Of a stretch of DNA of 64,000 nucleotides, positions 27,002-36,271 are shown piece by piece. The number at the start of each line of letters is the position of its first letter. The first letter of the stretch is position 1. The position numbers and the translations under genes were made by a program. The DNA comes from Aureisphaera galaxeae (GTDB lineage: Bacteria; Bacteroidota; Bacteroidia; Flavobacteriales; Flavobacteriaceae). The notes beneath the pieces were generated by a model. That model made no database searches. It was not told where the DNA came from and worked only from the letters and a program-made list of their open reading frames with translations. The stretch covers positions 868,001 through 932,000 of the forward strand of contig NZ_JAQQTF010000004.1 of the NCBI RefSeq assembly GCF_028561275.1, read 5' to 3'.

Positions 27002-28369
27002 TTAATTGCTCATTAGGGCCTTCATAATTAGATAACCGATCCAGAGAACTATACGGACGATCCATCCTATTTCTATATCGTTATCATTATTTCGAGCCCT
27101 TCTGTGCGCTACGTTCACCATTTGCGCTTGCGCTTGGTATGGTGCTTCATAACCCACTTCGTTCTTTCTTTTCACTTGGGTTTGCTCCATCCAAAGATTG
27201 AGCAATTCCTGTGATTTACGATCGGGCTCTGCGTTGTACTTTGCTTTCGCCTGAACAAGCTCATACTCCGGCAAACTCACTTCAAGGGTTGCCAAACGTT
27301 TTACCGGCTCACCGGCTACCTCCTTCTGTAGAGAGAAAATGGCAGCTTCACCGTCATGACAATCCGTATCATATTCGGCAACGCAGTGTTGCATTTCATT
27401 TCCTTCGTCATACAGTTCGGCAGAGTTCAATAACTCAACAGTTTTAAAAACTACCTTTTTGTCATCGACGAATTCTTCAACATACAAAGGCTTGATCCCT
27501 GTTCTACTCCAGGTTAGGAAATTTTCCCTTTTCCTAAGGTGAACGTCACGGTGCCACTCATGAGTTTGTTGCAGCAGGGCATTAACCGTTCGGTTCTTCA
27601 TTGAAAATGAGTTGTCTTCGCGGTATTTAAACGTGAGATAGTCTACCATCAAATCTACATCGCGAACATTCAAATCTTCCTCTTTAGCGAAGAAACGAAC
27701 TACTGTCGCCCAAAAGGGCTCCTGCTCTTCACGAATGATAGACAACCTTGAAATAGCGATCAATTTTGCCGTCTTCGTAGAAGCTCCAAAACCAACAGCT
27801 TGTGCGTATCGCAATGCTTCCGTAATCGATAAGAACGAAGGGGCATTCCGAAAGGCGTGTGCCATTTTGTGGGTAAGTTGTATAGGCATTTGCGACAAAT
27901 CCTTGACGCTCTTCCCCTTCCCTAGCTGAACATACCAAAGCATGTTTCTTTTTTCAGCACTATAAAATGAAGCCTCTAAAAATTCTGGGGTCTCATATTT
28001 GGCAAAGCAGTGCTGTATCAAAGAACTGAGTTGCTCATTTTGGTGCGAAGAAGGCTTTTTCCAATCTTCGATAGGACGTACCAACTTATTTCCAAAGGAA
28101 CTTATATTGTGCAAAACAGCTACATGATTGTAGTTTCGCAGTAAGGCATAGCACTTCTCATTGTACAAGTGAATCAAGAGATCCTTAAATACGTTTCGTT
28201 TCCAAGTATATTTATACTTACTGGTTTTGGAAAAGAATTCACGTAGCATAGACTCTATGGTTCCCTTATAGTGCATGGGCTTATTGTCTTCGTTGTAAAT
28301 TCTTTCAACTAACTTCTTGTAGTTGCTGTATTTTAATTTCTGTTGCTGTAGTAGCTCATTTGTTTTCAT
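27002..28369 (-). CDS. PcfJ-like protein
   Basis: A 455-residue protein resembling the PcfJ family first named from a conjugative plasmid. The recognisable part is the C-terminal third: GNEMQHCVAEYDTDCHDGE (histidine and cysteines about residues 345-362) and KRLATLEVSL followed by QAKAKYNAEPD. The N-terminal half is helical and basic. A final hydrophobic helix (VRIVLWIGYLIM) may tether it to the membrane. I prefer ATG at 28369 (MKTNELLQQQ) to the ATG at 28420, whose extra residues (YIDHHHVKT) look non-coding. No PcfK, relaxase or other conjugation gene is nearby. Biochemical function is unknown. Confidence 0.75.
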   Translation of the reverse strand: MKTNELLQQQKLKYSNYKKLVERIYNEDNKPMHYKGTIESMLREFFSKTSKYKYTWKRNVFKDLLIHLYNEKCYALLRNYNHVAVLHNISSFGNKLVRPIEDWKKPSSHQNEQLSSLIQHCFAKYETPEFLEASFYSAEKRNMLWYVQLGKGKSVKDLSQMPIQLTHKMAHAFRNAPSFLSITEALRYAQAVGFGASTKTAKLIAISRLSIIREEQEPFWATVVRFFAKEEDLNVRDVDLMVDYLTFKYREDNSFSMKNRTVNALLQQTHEWHRDVHLRKRENFLTWSRTGIKPLYVEEFVDDKKVVFKTVELLNSAELYDEGNEMQHCVAEYDTDCHDGEAAIFSLQKEVAGEPVKRLATLEVSLPEYELVQAKAKYNAEPDRKSQELLNLWMEQTQVKRKNEVGYEAPYQAQAQMVNVAHRRARNNDNDIEIGWIVRIVLWIGYLIMKALMSN

Positions 28370-28606
28370 TTTTACTGTCTTTACATGATGATGATCTATG
28401 TAAAGCCACTTACATTCCATAGGTTTCTTATCGTTATATACAAGTCTATATATGCTTTGCTTTGGCTTTATCTGTTATATACATACGTTGGGTTTGGCCA
28501 ACAGAAGGTCTAATCCCGATAAAGGGATGTAAGGTCAAATACGTGTTATTAAGGTTTTGATGTTAGGTTTCGGAAGTATCTTGCTGTGAAACCAAAATGG
28601 AATTAC

Positions 28607-28643
28607 AAAAAAAGTCCGAAACTTTTGGGCTTCGGACTTTTCT
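28607..28643 (-). terminator. Strong intrinsic terminator of small unit 1
   Basis: Perfect stem AAGTCCGAA/TTCGGACTT (28612-28620 with 28631-28639) with T runs on both sides. On the minus strand it ends with seven Ts. It follows a small transcription unit rather than a long gene. Confidence 0.75.
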
Positions 28644-28659
28644 CATACCTGTATATAAT

Positions 28660-28795
28660 CTAATGTATATGGAAAGTAGTCACGAAGCGGGTGCATAAAG
28701 AATCCTGTTCTCCACGCCATACGATATGTGATTCAATAAAATACATAGTTGCTTCATTTAGTGTTAATGCAATGATTTATTGCGGTGCAAATATG
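28660..28795 (-). ncRNA. Small transcription unit 1 (short RNA or short peptide gene)
   Basis: On the minus strand a -7-like element CATATTTGC (28787-28795) is followed by about 170 bases that end at the strong terminator 28607-28643. Inside are two short overlapping frames: ATG at 28746 to TAG at 28660 (28 residues, starting MYFIESHIVW) and an ATG 11 bases further upstream giving 25 residues starting MKQLCILLNH. Neither is a known peptide to me. It may be a small regulatory RNA, a leader peptide or a small protein. It lies upstream of the PcfJ-like gene on the same strand. Confidence 0.35.
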
Positions 28796-28970
28796 AAATC
28801 AATTTTACAAATTCACAAGAAAAATATGATTTTATTTAATTGATTATCAATTATTTAAGTGCAATTTTGGGTAATAGAATCTCTGTCCGCTATAGGCAGA
28901 TTTCGTAACGCATTGTAGTTCTGTGCGCTAACGCTTTTGGCATACTTCTTTTTCCTGGAAAAATAATCAC

Positions 28971-28996
28971 AAAAAAAACGCCCAATTTCTTGGACG
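28971..28996 (-). terminator. Intrinsic terminator of small unit 2
   Basis: On the minus strand a stem CGTCCAA/TTGGGCG (one G-U pair; 28979-28996) is followed by eight Ts (28971-28978). No long gene ends here, so it points to a short transcript. Confidence 0.65.
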
Positions 28997-29027
28997 CCGC
29001 TCTTCATTTATATCTTTTATAGGGTTT

Positions 29028-29137
29028 TCAACTATAGCACCAAGGCATACATTGAATTTCGGCATCCGTTTTGTAATATGTTTTAAAAAGGTGAATCATA
29101 TAAAACCGTCATTTATTTTTTTGACAATGCAAATATG
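29028..29137 (-). ncRNA. Small transcription unit 2 (short RNA or short peptide gene)
   Basis: A second minus-strand unit with the same -7-like element CATATTTGC (29129-29137), about 155 bases long and ending at the terminator 28971-28996. It contains a 23-residue frame (29028-29099, MIHLFKTYYK ... MPWCYS). Sequence identity with unit 1 is low apart from the promoter. Its shape (promoter, short body, terminator) repeats that of unit 1. Confidence 0.35.
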
Positions 29138-29291
29138 GATAAAAAAGAGGCATACTTCCAAAATCATTCATAAAAATTGAAGTTTATGCACTTTTGAGGC
29201 TACTAAAACTGAGTCTCCCCTCCTATTTACAAATTATATTTACCTTGCATGAAGTACTTAAAGCTTAATTCAACTTATAACCTTAAATAAG

Positions 29292-29618
29292 ATGCGTATT
29301 AAAAATTCACTCATTATTGCGATTACCCTTTCACTCATTTTTTCTGCCTGTAAAGGCAAATCGGAAGCCGTTTCCGACGCGAAAAACAATTCCTTTCAGG
29401 ATGCTATCATAAGAAATTATGGAGATGTGGCTTTAGACGGATGCGGTTACGTTGTCGATGTATCCTCCACCATTTACATGCCAAAGAACTTATCTTCCGA
29501 ATTCCACAAAGATGGATTGGAAGTGAGAATTAAGTTCAAGGAATTGGACCGCGTTAATTGTGGATTGGTTAAGGATGCGCATTTGGGGATGCTTATTGAG
29601 GAGATCGAGATGAAGTAG
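29292..29618 (+). CDS. Small lipoprotein
   Basis: A 108-residue lipoprotein: signal peptide with lipobox LIFSAC (Cys20), then a compact beta-rich domain with two more cysteines (DGCGYVV, VNCGLV) that could form a disulphide. I do not recognise the family beyond small flavobacterial lipoproteins. It is monocistronic, ends at a strong terminator, and is divergent from the small units at 28660-29137. Confidence 0.7.
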   Translation: MRIKNSLIIAITLSLIFSACKGKSEAVSDAKNNSFQDAIIRNYGDVALDGCGYVVDVSSTIYMPKNLSSEFHKDGLEVRIKFKELDRVNCGLVKDAHLGMLIEEIEMK

Positions 29619-29663
29619 TTATACTCTTTCTCAAAAGCAATCACCCGTATTTTCCAGCATATA

Positions 29664-29696
29664 AAAAGGGCCGTCTAGGTTATAGACGGCCCTTTT
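29664..29696. terminator. Strong bidirectional terminator
   Basis: A 13-base perfect stem (29664-29676 with 29684-29696) with A and T runs at both ends, between the convergent lipoprotein and M12B-like protease genes. Confidence 0.85.
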
Positions 29697-29715
29697 ATTG
29701 TACTTAAAAGTACTA

Positions 29716-31788
29716 TTATCTTATAATTAACTGCTTCACAACCTTACCTTGTGCACCTTCAATGATGGCAAAGTAATTGGATTGAGACAGTTGGGAAACG
29801 TCGATAGATCGCTCAACACCCATTTGGTTAAGGTCAACCGACTTAATAAGTCTTCCGGTCATATCGTAAATGGACATGGATTCCAATTCTAAGTTTTCAG
29901 GATTGCTTAGATACAATGTTTCAACCGTTGGGTTTGGATGTAGTACAAGACTGGATAGTACATTGTCCTCCAATCCTAGTGACTCTTCTACAGTAACTTC
30001 GAAAGTACAAGAATCTACGCTACCATCGGTAAGCAATACGTTGATGGTAATTACGTGTACGCCAATTTCCAATTCGGTTCCAGGACTTGGTGATTGGAAT
30101 GTTGCATCGAATGGTGCGTTCGCACAAATTTCTGAAGCAACTTCCAATTGATCTTGGAAGTCCTCAAGCGTATAGCTACCTCCCGCAGGAACGCCTACTA
30201 CTTGATCATCCGGACAGGTAATGGTGATATCGGTTCCATCAATTACCTCTACGTATGCGATACACGTACTAGTTAATCCATCATTATCCGTTACCGTTAG
30301 GGTTACATTATTAAATCCAATGTTATCACAGGTAAAGGTATCCATATCGATAGTCGTGGAAACGATCGTACCGTTATCATAACTTCCTCCTTCAACGTCG
30401 GATACATCGATTGTTACAGATCCAGAAGCATCCATAGTCACCACATGTGTTTTACAAACAGCTACTGGCGGCTCTGTAGTATCTTCTTCGTCAAGACAGT
30501 TTCCAACTTCTTCAATGTTATTAAGAATTACGGCCAATGGTTGTGGTCCAAATCCTAGGTTGAAGTTGATCCCTACCGAAGTATTAGCACAGTAACTCAT
30601 GATAGTTCCTCCCTCTGAAGGGTTTCCTGGCAATGCACAACTTCCTTCTGTGAAGCCAGCACAACCATCGATAGCGGTGTTGTTTCCATTCCATACACAA
30701 GCGTGCGTATGTCTTGAACCTAATAAGTGACCCATTTCGTGAGAAATAAGGAATACGTTAAAGGAATAAATCGGTACATCTGGTACAGAAGTTCCTACCA
30801 AACCTGAGTAGCACAAGCTATTGTCTGAATTTCCTGGGCAGATTCCCGAGAATCCAGCTGCTACCCCACCGTAGTTCTGCATCATTACCAAATGCCCTAG
30901 ATCTCCATTTAAGAAATCTGTTTGAGTCGCAAAATTGCTTAACTGCGCAGAAGAGTTTGTTCCTGTATATGGGTCTGGATTCACCCAGATCAACATATTA
31001 GAGGTACGTGCTAAGATTCCGTCGTTGGCATACAATACATAGCTTTGTGTAAACAATGCTGTTAAGAAAGCAACAGTATTAGGAAGGTTTTGACCAAAAG
31101 TGTTATACACACTGCGTCCTGCTTCGATGTAGATATCTACCTCGTCTCCTGGGTCCATTTCGGTTTGAGAAGGAGTTAATTGCTCTACCGTGTAGCCAAC
31201 ACCATCATCTTCTGTAGCACAGCTTAGGTTAGGCTCAGAAATGTCTAGATCGGTATCCTTGTAAATGATGTGATCAGTGTCCGAAGTTCTAATCTTACCC
31301 AAGGTATGGTTTCCGTCATGATTGGATATAAAACCACTAATTTGTGACTCATAAATACTGATAGCTACAAGTGAGTGCTCATCTCCAGAGATCACACCTC
31401 GATAGTGCTTTCCGAAATCTACTTCGTTGGTAATATCCTGCCCAGTATCGGTAACTGCTTTAAAACCGGGAGCAAAAACTTCCATTTGGATGAGATCCAA
31501 AGAAACTGTTTGACCATTGGTAAACGGTACATTAAGACTCATTTGCTTTGGGTTTTCGGCCAAAAGATTCTGGAGTCTTGTTTGGTCTAGGGTGAAAACA
31601 ACCCCATCGTTTACGCTTTTAGAATAATCTGCCGTGGCACTTTTAGTAATTGGATTGTGAATTTCAAAAGATTGAAATGCACCGTGCTCGGCTTTTGCCT
31701 CTGTAATAGCTTCAGCAACTTTACCCGTTCTGTGTTGGGCAAATGCTATTACCGGCATTAATAGGAATAGAATAATAATTTTTCTCAT
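29716..31788 (-). CDS. Secreted M12B-like zinc metalloprotease with T9SS sorting domain
   Basis: A 690-residue secreted protease: signal peptide (1-17), a long propeptide-like region, and a reprolysin-type catalytic domain with the full zinc motif HEMGHLLGSRHTH (about residues 352-364; three histidines and the catalytic glutamate), followed by cysteine pairs. After it come HYR/PKD-like beta domains (ITCPDDQVVGVPAG) and a type A T9SS sorting domain (LHPNPTVETLYLS to KQLIIR). It should be exported by the type IX system and degrade extracellular protein. Transcribed alone. Confidence 0.92.
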   Translation of the reverse strand: MRKIIILFLLMPVIAFAQHRTGKVAEAITEAKAEHGAFQSFEIHNPITKSATADYSKSVNDGVVFTLDQTRLQNLLAENPKQMSLNVPFTNGQTVSLDLIQMEVFAPGFKAVTDTGQDITNEVDFGKHYRGVISGDEHSLVAISIYESQISGFISNHDGNHTLGKIRTSDTDHIIYKDTDLDISEPNLSCATEDDGVGYTVEQLTPSQTEMDPGDEVDIYIEAGRSVYNTFGQNLPNTVAFLTALFTQSYVLYANDGILARTSNMLIWVNPDPYTGTNSSAQLSNFATQTDFLNGDLGHLVMMQNYGGVAAGFSGICPGNSDNSLCYSGLVGTSVPDVPIYSFNVFLISHEMGHLLGSRHTHACVWNGNNTAIDGCAGFTEGSCALPGNPSEGGTIMSYCANTSVGINFNLGFGPQPLAVILNNIEEVGNCLDEEDTTEPPVAVCKTHVVTMDASGSVTIDVSDVEGGSYDNGTIVSTTIDMDTFTCDNIGFNNVTLTVTDNDGLTSTCIAYVEVIDGTDITITCPDDQVVGVPAGGSYTLEDFQDQLEVASEICANAPFDATFQSPSPGTELEIGVHVITINVLLTDGSVDSCTFEVTVEESLGLEDNVLSSLVLHPNPTVETLYLSNPENLELESMSIYDMTGRLIKSVDLNQMGVERSIDVSQLSQSNYFAIIEGAQGKVVKQLIIR

Positions 31789-31999
31789 AGAACTTAGTTA
31801 AAAAAGTTGTTAAATATATCCATAAATACCCGATTTATGGGTAAAAGGATATATATTTTATAAGCAAAAATAGTTTTATGGTGTAAAAGTGCACGTTTTA
31901 TGAGATTAATTGGAGATTTTTAAATAGTATCGACGATACTATAGTAACCTGTTTACTACCCTTGCCATTATACCTTCTAAAACTATGTCTATAAAGGAA

Positions 32000-33748
32000 T
32001 TATCTTCGTTTTGCAATCATTTGTTCCCCACTTTCAAACAATGTAAAACTCTCTATTTCCGAAGTATCGCTTTTATTGAATACTAAAGCTGCATCCCTAT
32101 TACCAATAGTGAATTTAATGGTAGACATTGGGGTTAGCTTCATAGCAAATCTTCCCGGAAACTCTACGAAAAGATCACCTTCATTTTCTATTATCTTTAT
32201 GGTATGCCCGGATGGTATTTGATAGTCGCCGACGTAACTTTTCAATGTTTGAATGTCTAGCATAATTTCCTTTTCAGGTATATCATCTATTAAAACACCC
32301 AATTCTGACAATGAATTTCTGGAAGCAGAGATCGAGGGATCTAACGCAAGGGCTTTTTTGTAGGATTTAACTGCATTTTCTTTATCATTCCTATTCTTGT
32401 AGCCATCGCCTAGGGAATCCCAAAGGTTGGCATTGTCCGGAAATAATTGAACATTCAATAGGAACAATTCTAAAATCCAATCGGAAGTCTTGTCATTCTC
32501 CAATAACATATACCCTATTCGGTTGAAAAGATTGGGGTCTTCGAAATCATTCCCATACGCTTCTTTTAAAAGCGCTAACAATGCTGAGGATTGCTTTGGA
32601 TTGTATTTTTCAATGAAGTCGAGGACTATAGTATAGGGATTCTTTTTAATTGGCTTTGGGTCATAACTTGGATCAAATACCATTTTTTCCAATTTCCATA
32701 TTACTTCCACTTCTGGACTGTACCCATTTGTAGAAAATAGCAAGACCACATCTTCTTCGGGTAACCACATGAACTCGTGGAAAAAGATCCCATTAGAGCC
32801 ATTATGCGTTACGATTTTGGTTTTCCTTTTCGAATTAAAAATGGCCCATCCATATGCATAGTAGCTTTCATCACTTCCTTCTTGTTCTTGTATATAGGGT
32901 GTCGTTAAGAGATTCATGGAGGATTGGGTTAAAATAGTATTGGACTTGAGTGCCTTATACCATTTAAACATATCTTCTTGTGTGGATTGAATCCCTCCAT
33001 TGCCCTTCAGTGCCCAAGATATCTTCCCAGCGTTTTGAAAACGGGGAATCATGGCTCCCCAATGTCTAACACCCCTAATATAACCATGTGCCAACATGTT
33101 ATCCTTCCATTCGGGCATTAGATAACCGGTTTGTGTCATTCCTGAAGGTTCAAACAGGTGTTTTTGAAGGAATGCTTCATAATCCATTTCTGAAACCAAT
33201 TCAACGATACGTGCCAAAGCGCTATAACCAGCATTAGAATATTGATGCTTTGTTCCTGGCTCGTAGCGTAATTCTGTGGTAAATAAGGTCTCGAAATAAT
33301 CCTTAGTTGATATATAATCAAAGTCACCATCGCCTACAGAACCTACCAAACCAGAAGAATGCGTTAGTAATTGATGTAGTGTAATATCCTTTTTGTCCTG
33401 AGGAAGTCCTTCGAAAAAAGTACTGATTGCATCCGTAAGTTCCAATTTCCCCATTTCTGCCAGCTTAAGGATAGCCGTAGCCGTAAATTGCTTGGTTACT
33501 GAACCTGTGGAAAAAACCGTTTTAGGCGTGTTGGGCCGTTTCGTTTCCTTATGAGCCAAACCATAGCCTTTATTTATGATGATATCTCCTTTCCTTGCTA
33601 TTAAAACGGCGCCCGAAAATCCATTTTTTGAACCTTCAGTGAGGTAGTGGTCTATTTTTTCTCTGAGTATTTCATCCTTTTGAACTGTTTGCGCATAACT
33701 CAAATAGGGTAACAATAGGATACAAATTAGCCTTACAATTGTGTTCAT
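32000..33748 (-). CDS. Beta-lactamase-type serine hydrolase with TPR-like tail
   Basis: A 582-residue exported protein (signal peptide 1-19). The serine hydrolase domain (about 25-350) has SxxK in TGSVTKQFT, YxN in YQYSNAGYS and an HNGSNG third motif. The C-terminal part has a tetratricopeptide-like segment (NLWDSLGDGYKNRNDKENA) followed by a beta-rich DUF3471-like end. It is likely a periplasmic peptidase or esterase rather than an antibiotic-resistance enzyme. It lies 69 bases downstream of the ECF sigma gene pair and could be part of that operon. Confidence 0.85.
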   Translation of the reverse strand: MNTIVRLICILLLPYLSYAQTVQKDEILREKIDHYLTEGSKNGFSGAVLIARKGDIIINKGYGLAHKETKRPNTPKTVFSTGSVTKQFTATAILKLAEMGKLELTDAISTFFEGLPQDKKDITLHQLLTHSSGLVGSVGDGDFDYISTKDYFETLFTTELRYEPGTKHQYSNAGYSALARIVELVSEMDYEAFLQKHLFEPSGMTQTGYLMPEWKDNMLAHGYIRGVRHWGAMIPRFQNAGKISWALKGNGGIQSTQEDMFKWYKALKSNTILTQSSMNLLTTPYIQEQEGSDESYYAYGWAIFNSKRKTKIVTHNGSNGIFFHEFMWLPEEDVVLLFSTNGYSPEVEVIWKLEKMVFDPSYDPKPIKKNPYTIVLDFIEKYNPKQSSALLALLKEAYGNDFEDPNLFNRIGYMLLENDKTSDWILELFLLNVQLFPDNANLWDSLGDGYKNRNDKENAVKSYKKALALDPSISASRNSLSELGVLIDDIPEKEIMLDIQTLKSYVGDYQIPSGHTIKIIENEGDLFVEFPGRFAMKLTPMSTIKFTIGNRDAALVFNKSDTSEIESFTLFESGEQMIAKRR

Positions 33749-33817
33749 GATCGTTTTTTGATTGATTTGATTGAATGATTTATATCTTATGACAATGATT
33801 TTTGTGATTCGGTTACA

Positions 33818-34159
33818 TCATTGTTTGGAATTCTTGCCTTTAAAAAGTCCCAATATCTTTTTGGGTATGCTCGCAATGAAGGTGATAACCTTCTTCATAA
33901 AGTCTTTTTCAAACTCACTGACCGAGCGTTCAATTTTGGCAATATCCTTTTTAATGGTCTCCTTTTCGAATTGACTCACAGCATCTTTAATAAGTTGTAC
34001 ATCTCTTTTTATGGTGTTTTGCTCAAACGAAGTGGTCCATTTCTTTAATTCTACCATAAGTTCGGACATCGCAATCTTTATTTCTTGGTCTTGAGCTGAT
34101 TCATGCCAGATGTCTTCTATCGTATTCCAAGATTCTTGTTGTTCTTTATTATCCCACAT
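33818..34159 (-). CDS. Coiled-coil partner of the ECF sigma factor, possible regulator
   Basis: A 113-residue highly charged, helical protein with a repeat-like coiled-coil pattern (two similar segments, DAVSQFEKETIKKDIAK and RSVSEFEKDFMKK) and a short hydrophobic stretch near the C-terminus (ITFIASIPKKILGLF). Its start overlaps the sigma factor gene by 11 bases. Position suggests an anti-sigma-type partner, but the zinc-binding HxxxCxxC motif and a clear transmembrane helix are absent, so the role is uncertain. Confidence 0.6.
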   Translation of the reverse strand: MWDNKEQQESWNTIEDIWHESAQDQEIKIAMSELMVELKKWTTSFEQNTIKRDVQLIKDAVSQFEKETIKKDIAKIERSVSEFEKDFMKKVITFIASIPKKILGLFKGKNSKQ

Positions 34160-34667
34160 ATGCTTTTATTTTAGGTGTAATACAATTAAGTAAGGCTTTA
34201 CGTATCCGTTTCATTTTCACGGCGACATGATTTTCGGACAAGCCTGTTATCTCCGAAATTTCTTTATAAGCCAACCCTTCGAGCGAAAGAATAACAATAG
34301 ATTTGTCTATTTCCTTCAGGGTTAGAATGCAACTCTGTAAAGCCTTGTACTTTTGATCTTCATAGTCATTCGCCATACGCTCTTCTGAAGCAAATTGAAT
34401 GGAATCCAATCGCATGGTCTTGTCATTTTTTTTATCAAGTCTCCCTTTTGATCGAAGACAAACATTAAGCGTGATCCTATAAATCCATGAGCTGATACTG
34501 GATTTTCCCTTAAATGAGTCATACGATTTCCAAATTTGAACGACCGTTTCTTGAAACAAATCTTCTGGCTCTATGGGGTTGACCGCATAAATTCTACAGA
34601 TCCTGTAGATCCTGCCTTTATTGGCCTCAATGATTTCTTCAAAGGTTTGTTTTGGTTGATTTTGCAT
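34149..34667 (-). CDS. ECF-type RNA polymerase sigma factor
   Basis: A 172-residue sigma-70-family protein with region 2 (about 10-80; PEDLFQETVVQIWKSYDSF) and region 4 HTH (about 110-165; LEGLAYKEISEITGLSENHVAVKMKRIRKAL). It recruits RNA polymerase to a small regulon, probably including its own operon and the serine hydrolase downstream. The 173 bases upstream contain no convincing housekeeping promoter, consistent with self-activation. Confidence 0.92.
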   Translation of the reverse strand: MQNQPKQTFEEIIEANKGRIYRICRIYAVNPIEPEDLFQETVVQIWKSYDSFKGKSSISSWIYRITLNVCLRSKGRLDKKNDKTMRLDSIQFASEERMANDYEDQKYKALQSCILTLKEIDKSIVILSLEGLAYKEISEITGLSENHVAVKMKRIRKALLNCITPKIKAYVG

Positions 34668-34840
34668 GTAGTATGTTTTTCCTTCTACTCTGTTAGTGAC
34701 AGGAAGTTTGTAAATATGACAGAAAATGTAAAATAATTATTTGCCGAAGCGTAATTCTAGTTGATTTTGTATGCGTGTCGGCACTTAGACAAATAGGTTA
34801 CCAGATAAAAACCTGTACTTTTATAAAAACGTTACTTAAT

Positions 34841-34969
34841 ATGATGCATTTAGCAATCGGTCCTTGGCAAATTTTATTACTTATTGCCATAGCCTTTATG
34901 ATACTATTCCCCGTTATTTTATTGATTGTTTTATTGAGGAGGAAGAAAAAGAAGGAGGATCCTAACTGA
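34841..34969 (+). CDS. Small membrane protein, 42 residues
   Basis: A short protein (MMHLAIGPWQILLLI...) made of one long hydrophobic helix and a strongly basic cytoplasmic tail (RRKKKKEDPN). I choose ATG at 34841 because the 22 residues encoded upstream look non-coding. Small membrane proteins of this shape with an N-terminal GPWQ(I/L) phrase are common in Bacteroidota; the function is unknown to me. Confidence 0.65.
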   Translation: MMHLAIGPWQILLLIAIAFMILFPVILLIVLLRRKKKKEDPN

Positions 34970-35031
34970 GATAATAGTTTATTTAGTCCTATGCAATTGT
35001 AAAGATGGAACATTTTGTCCCCGACAAATAA

Positions 35032-36114
35032 CTAATTAAGAATGTACATCAGTCGGAAATCCATATGATCGGCCACTTTACCATAGGCGATCATAGAGCC
35101 GCCAATCGTCCATCGTTTAGATTTCCCGAAGCTGTACCATAAGGAATACCGTTGGTACAGCCATCTAGGCTGAATGTTCTCAGGGCGTGTCACATAGATA
35201 CCAAATTGCTGTAGAAAGTAGAAATTCCCCACCTTAAAATGATGCCCCAAAGTTATGGCAGAAGAAAAGGCAGAATCATCTAGCATATCACGTCGGGCAA
35301 TTTCCTCATCGGAATAATCATACCATAGTTCAATCCCTCCGTTCACTCCATTGATCACCGATAAAGGTTGTAACACCCCAGCATTAAGTCCAATAAGCAA
35401 ATGATTGGTTGCCTCGGCTTCCCTACTGGAAGATCGTAGGCTATAAAAAGAGCCTAGATAATATTTTCTGGATCTACTATGATCCCGTAATTCGTCGGGT
35501 TTGGGTTGTAGGGGCTCAAAATCGATCATTCGATCTATCCCTACAGACAAGGTTGGAAAGTTCATTCCCTTGTTGGGCTGTTTTTGTCCACCATTAGAAA
35601 TATGGTTGTAGTTAGCCGATAAATTGATGGCATATTTATTATTGAGATGATAACTTAGATTAAGTGACAAGGCCAAATAAAAACTGAAATGGGAACTAAA
35701 CAGCAAATTCTCGGGATTGGTTTCGGCATCAAATGTTTTATCTAGATACGTAGCGCCTATAGATCCCCGTAGGGAAAATTTTAAGGGTCCTTTGTAGGCA
35801 AAATAGGGTTCTACGAAGTAGAGCAAGTTGTAGGAGCTCCCCAACACATCGGGATTGGCATAATTGAAATACGCAAAGGACAAACCGGTACGTCCATAAC
35901 AATAACAGGTTTTCCAGGCTTTGTCACTGATTTTAAGCCGGCTGTATTCCAATTGAATCCCCCAGGGATTGGTTTGGGAAACGGGTTTTACTTCTTCGGA
36001 ATGGGAAATGATAAATCCATAATGGGATTTCAGGCTATAAAAACTGGGGTTTTCCTGCCCATAGGTGAAAGGGAATGTTAGAAGAAAGGCTATAAATCCA
36101 ACATACGTTTTCAT
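35032..36114 (-). CDS. PagL-like lipid A deacylase (acyloxyacyl hydrolase)
   Basis: A 360-residue outer-membrane protein. Signal peptide (MKTYVGFIAFLLTFPFTYG) with start at ATG 36114; the 14 residues upstream of it look non-coding. Beta-barrel pattern throughout. The motif NYNHISNGG (about residues 183-191 of this start) matches the catalytic His-Ser of PagL-family 3-O-deacylases, which remove an acyl chain from lipid A. The protein is longer than enterobacterial PagL (about 170 residues), with extra barrel-like sequence at the C-terminus, as in other Bacteroidota members. Confidence 0.8.
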   Translation of the reverse strand: MKTYVGFIAFLLTFPFTYGQENPSFYSLKSHYGFIISHSEEVKPVSQTNPWGIQLEYSRLKISDKAWKTCYCYGRTGLSFAYFNYANPDVLGSSYNLLYFVEPYFAYKGPLKFSLRGSIGATYLDKTFDAETNPENLLFSSHFSFYLALSLNLSYHLNNKYAINLSANYNHISNGGQKQPNKGMNFPTLSVGIDRMIDFEPLQPKPDELRDHSRSRKYYLGSFYSLRSSSREAEATNHLLIGLNAGVLQPLSVINGVNGGIELWYDYSDEEIARRDMLDDSAFSSAITLGHHFKVGNFYFLQQFGIYVTRPENIQPRWLYQRYSLWYSFGKSKRWTIGGSMIAYGKVADHMDFRLMYILN

Positions 36115-36271
36115 ACCTCTTAAGCTACGAAAAAAATACGGAATGATTAATAACACCAGCCAAAAGCTTTCTCCTCTTCAAGTTTTCCAAACCGCTACAA
36201 CGTCAAAATAAATTATATCTTTAGTTTATTGATCCTTAATAATTTAAGTTAATCCTTCGGATATATTGAAG

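Noticed and set aside
28607-29137. tmRNA or 6S RNA
   Set aside because: No tag peptide with an ALAA-like end, no tRNA-like acceptor and no 6S-type central bubble could be made out; kept only as unnamed small units.
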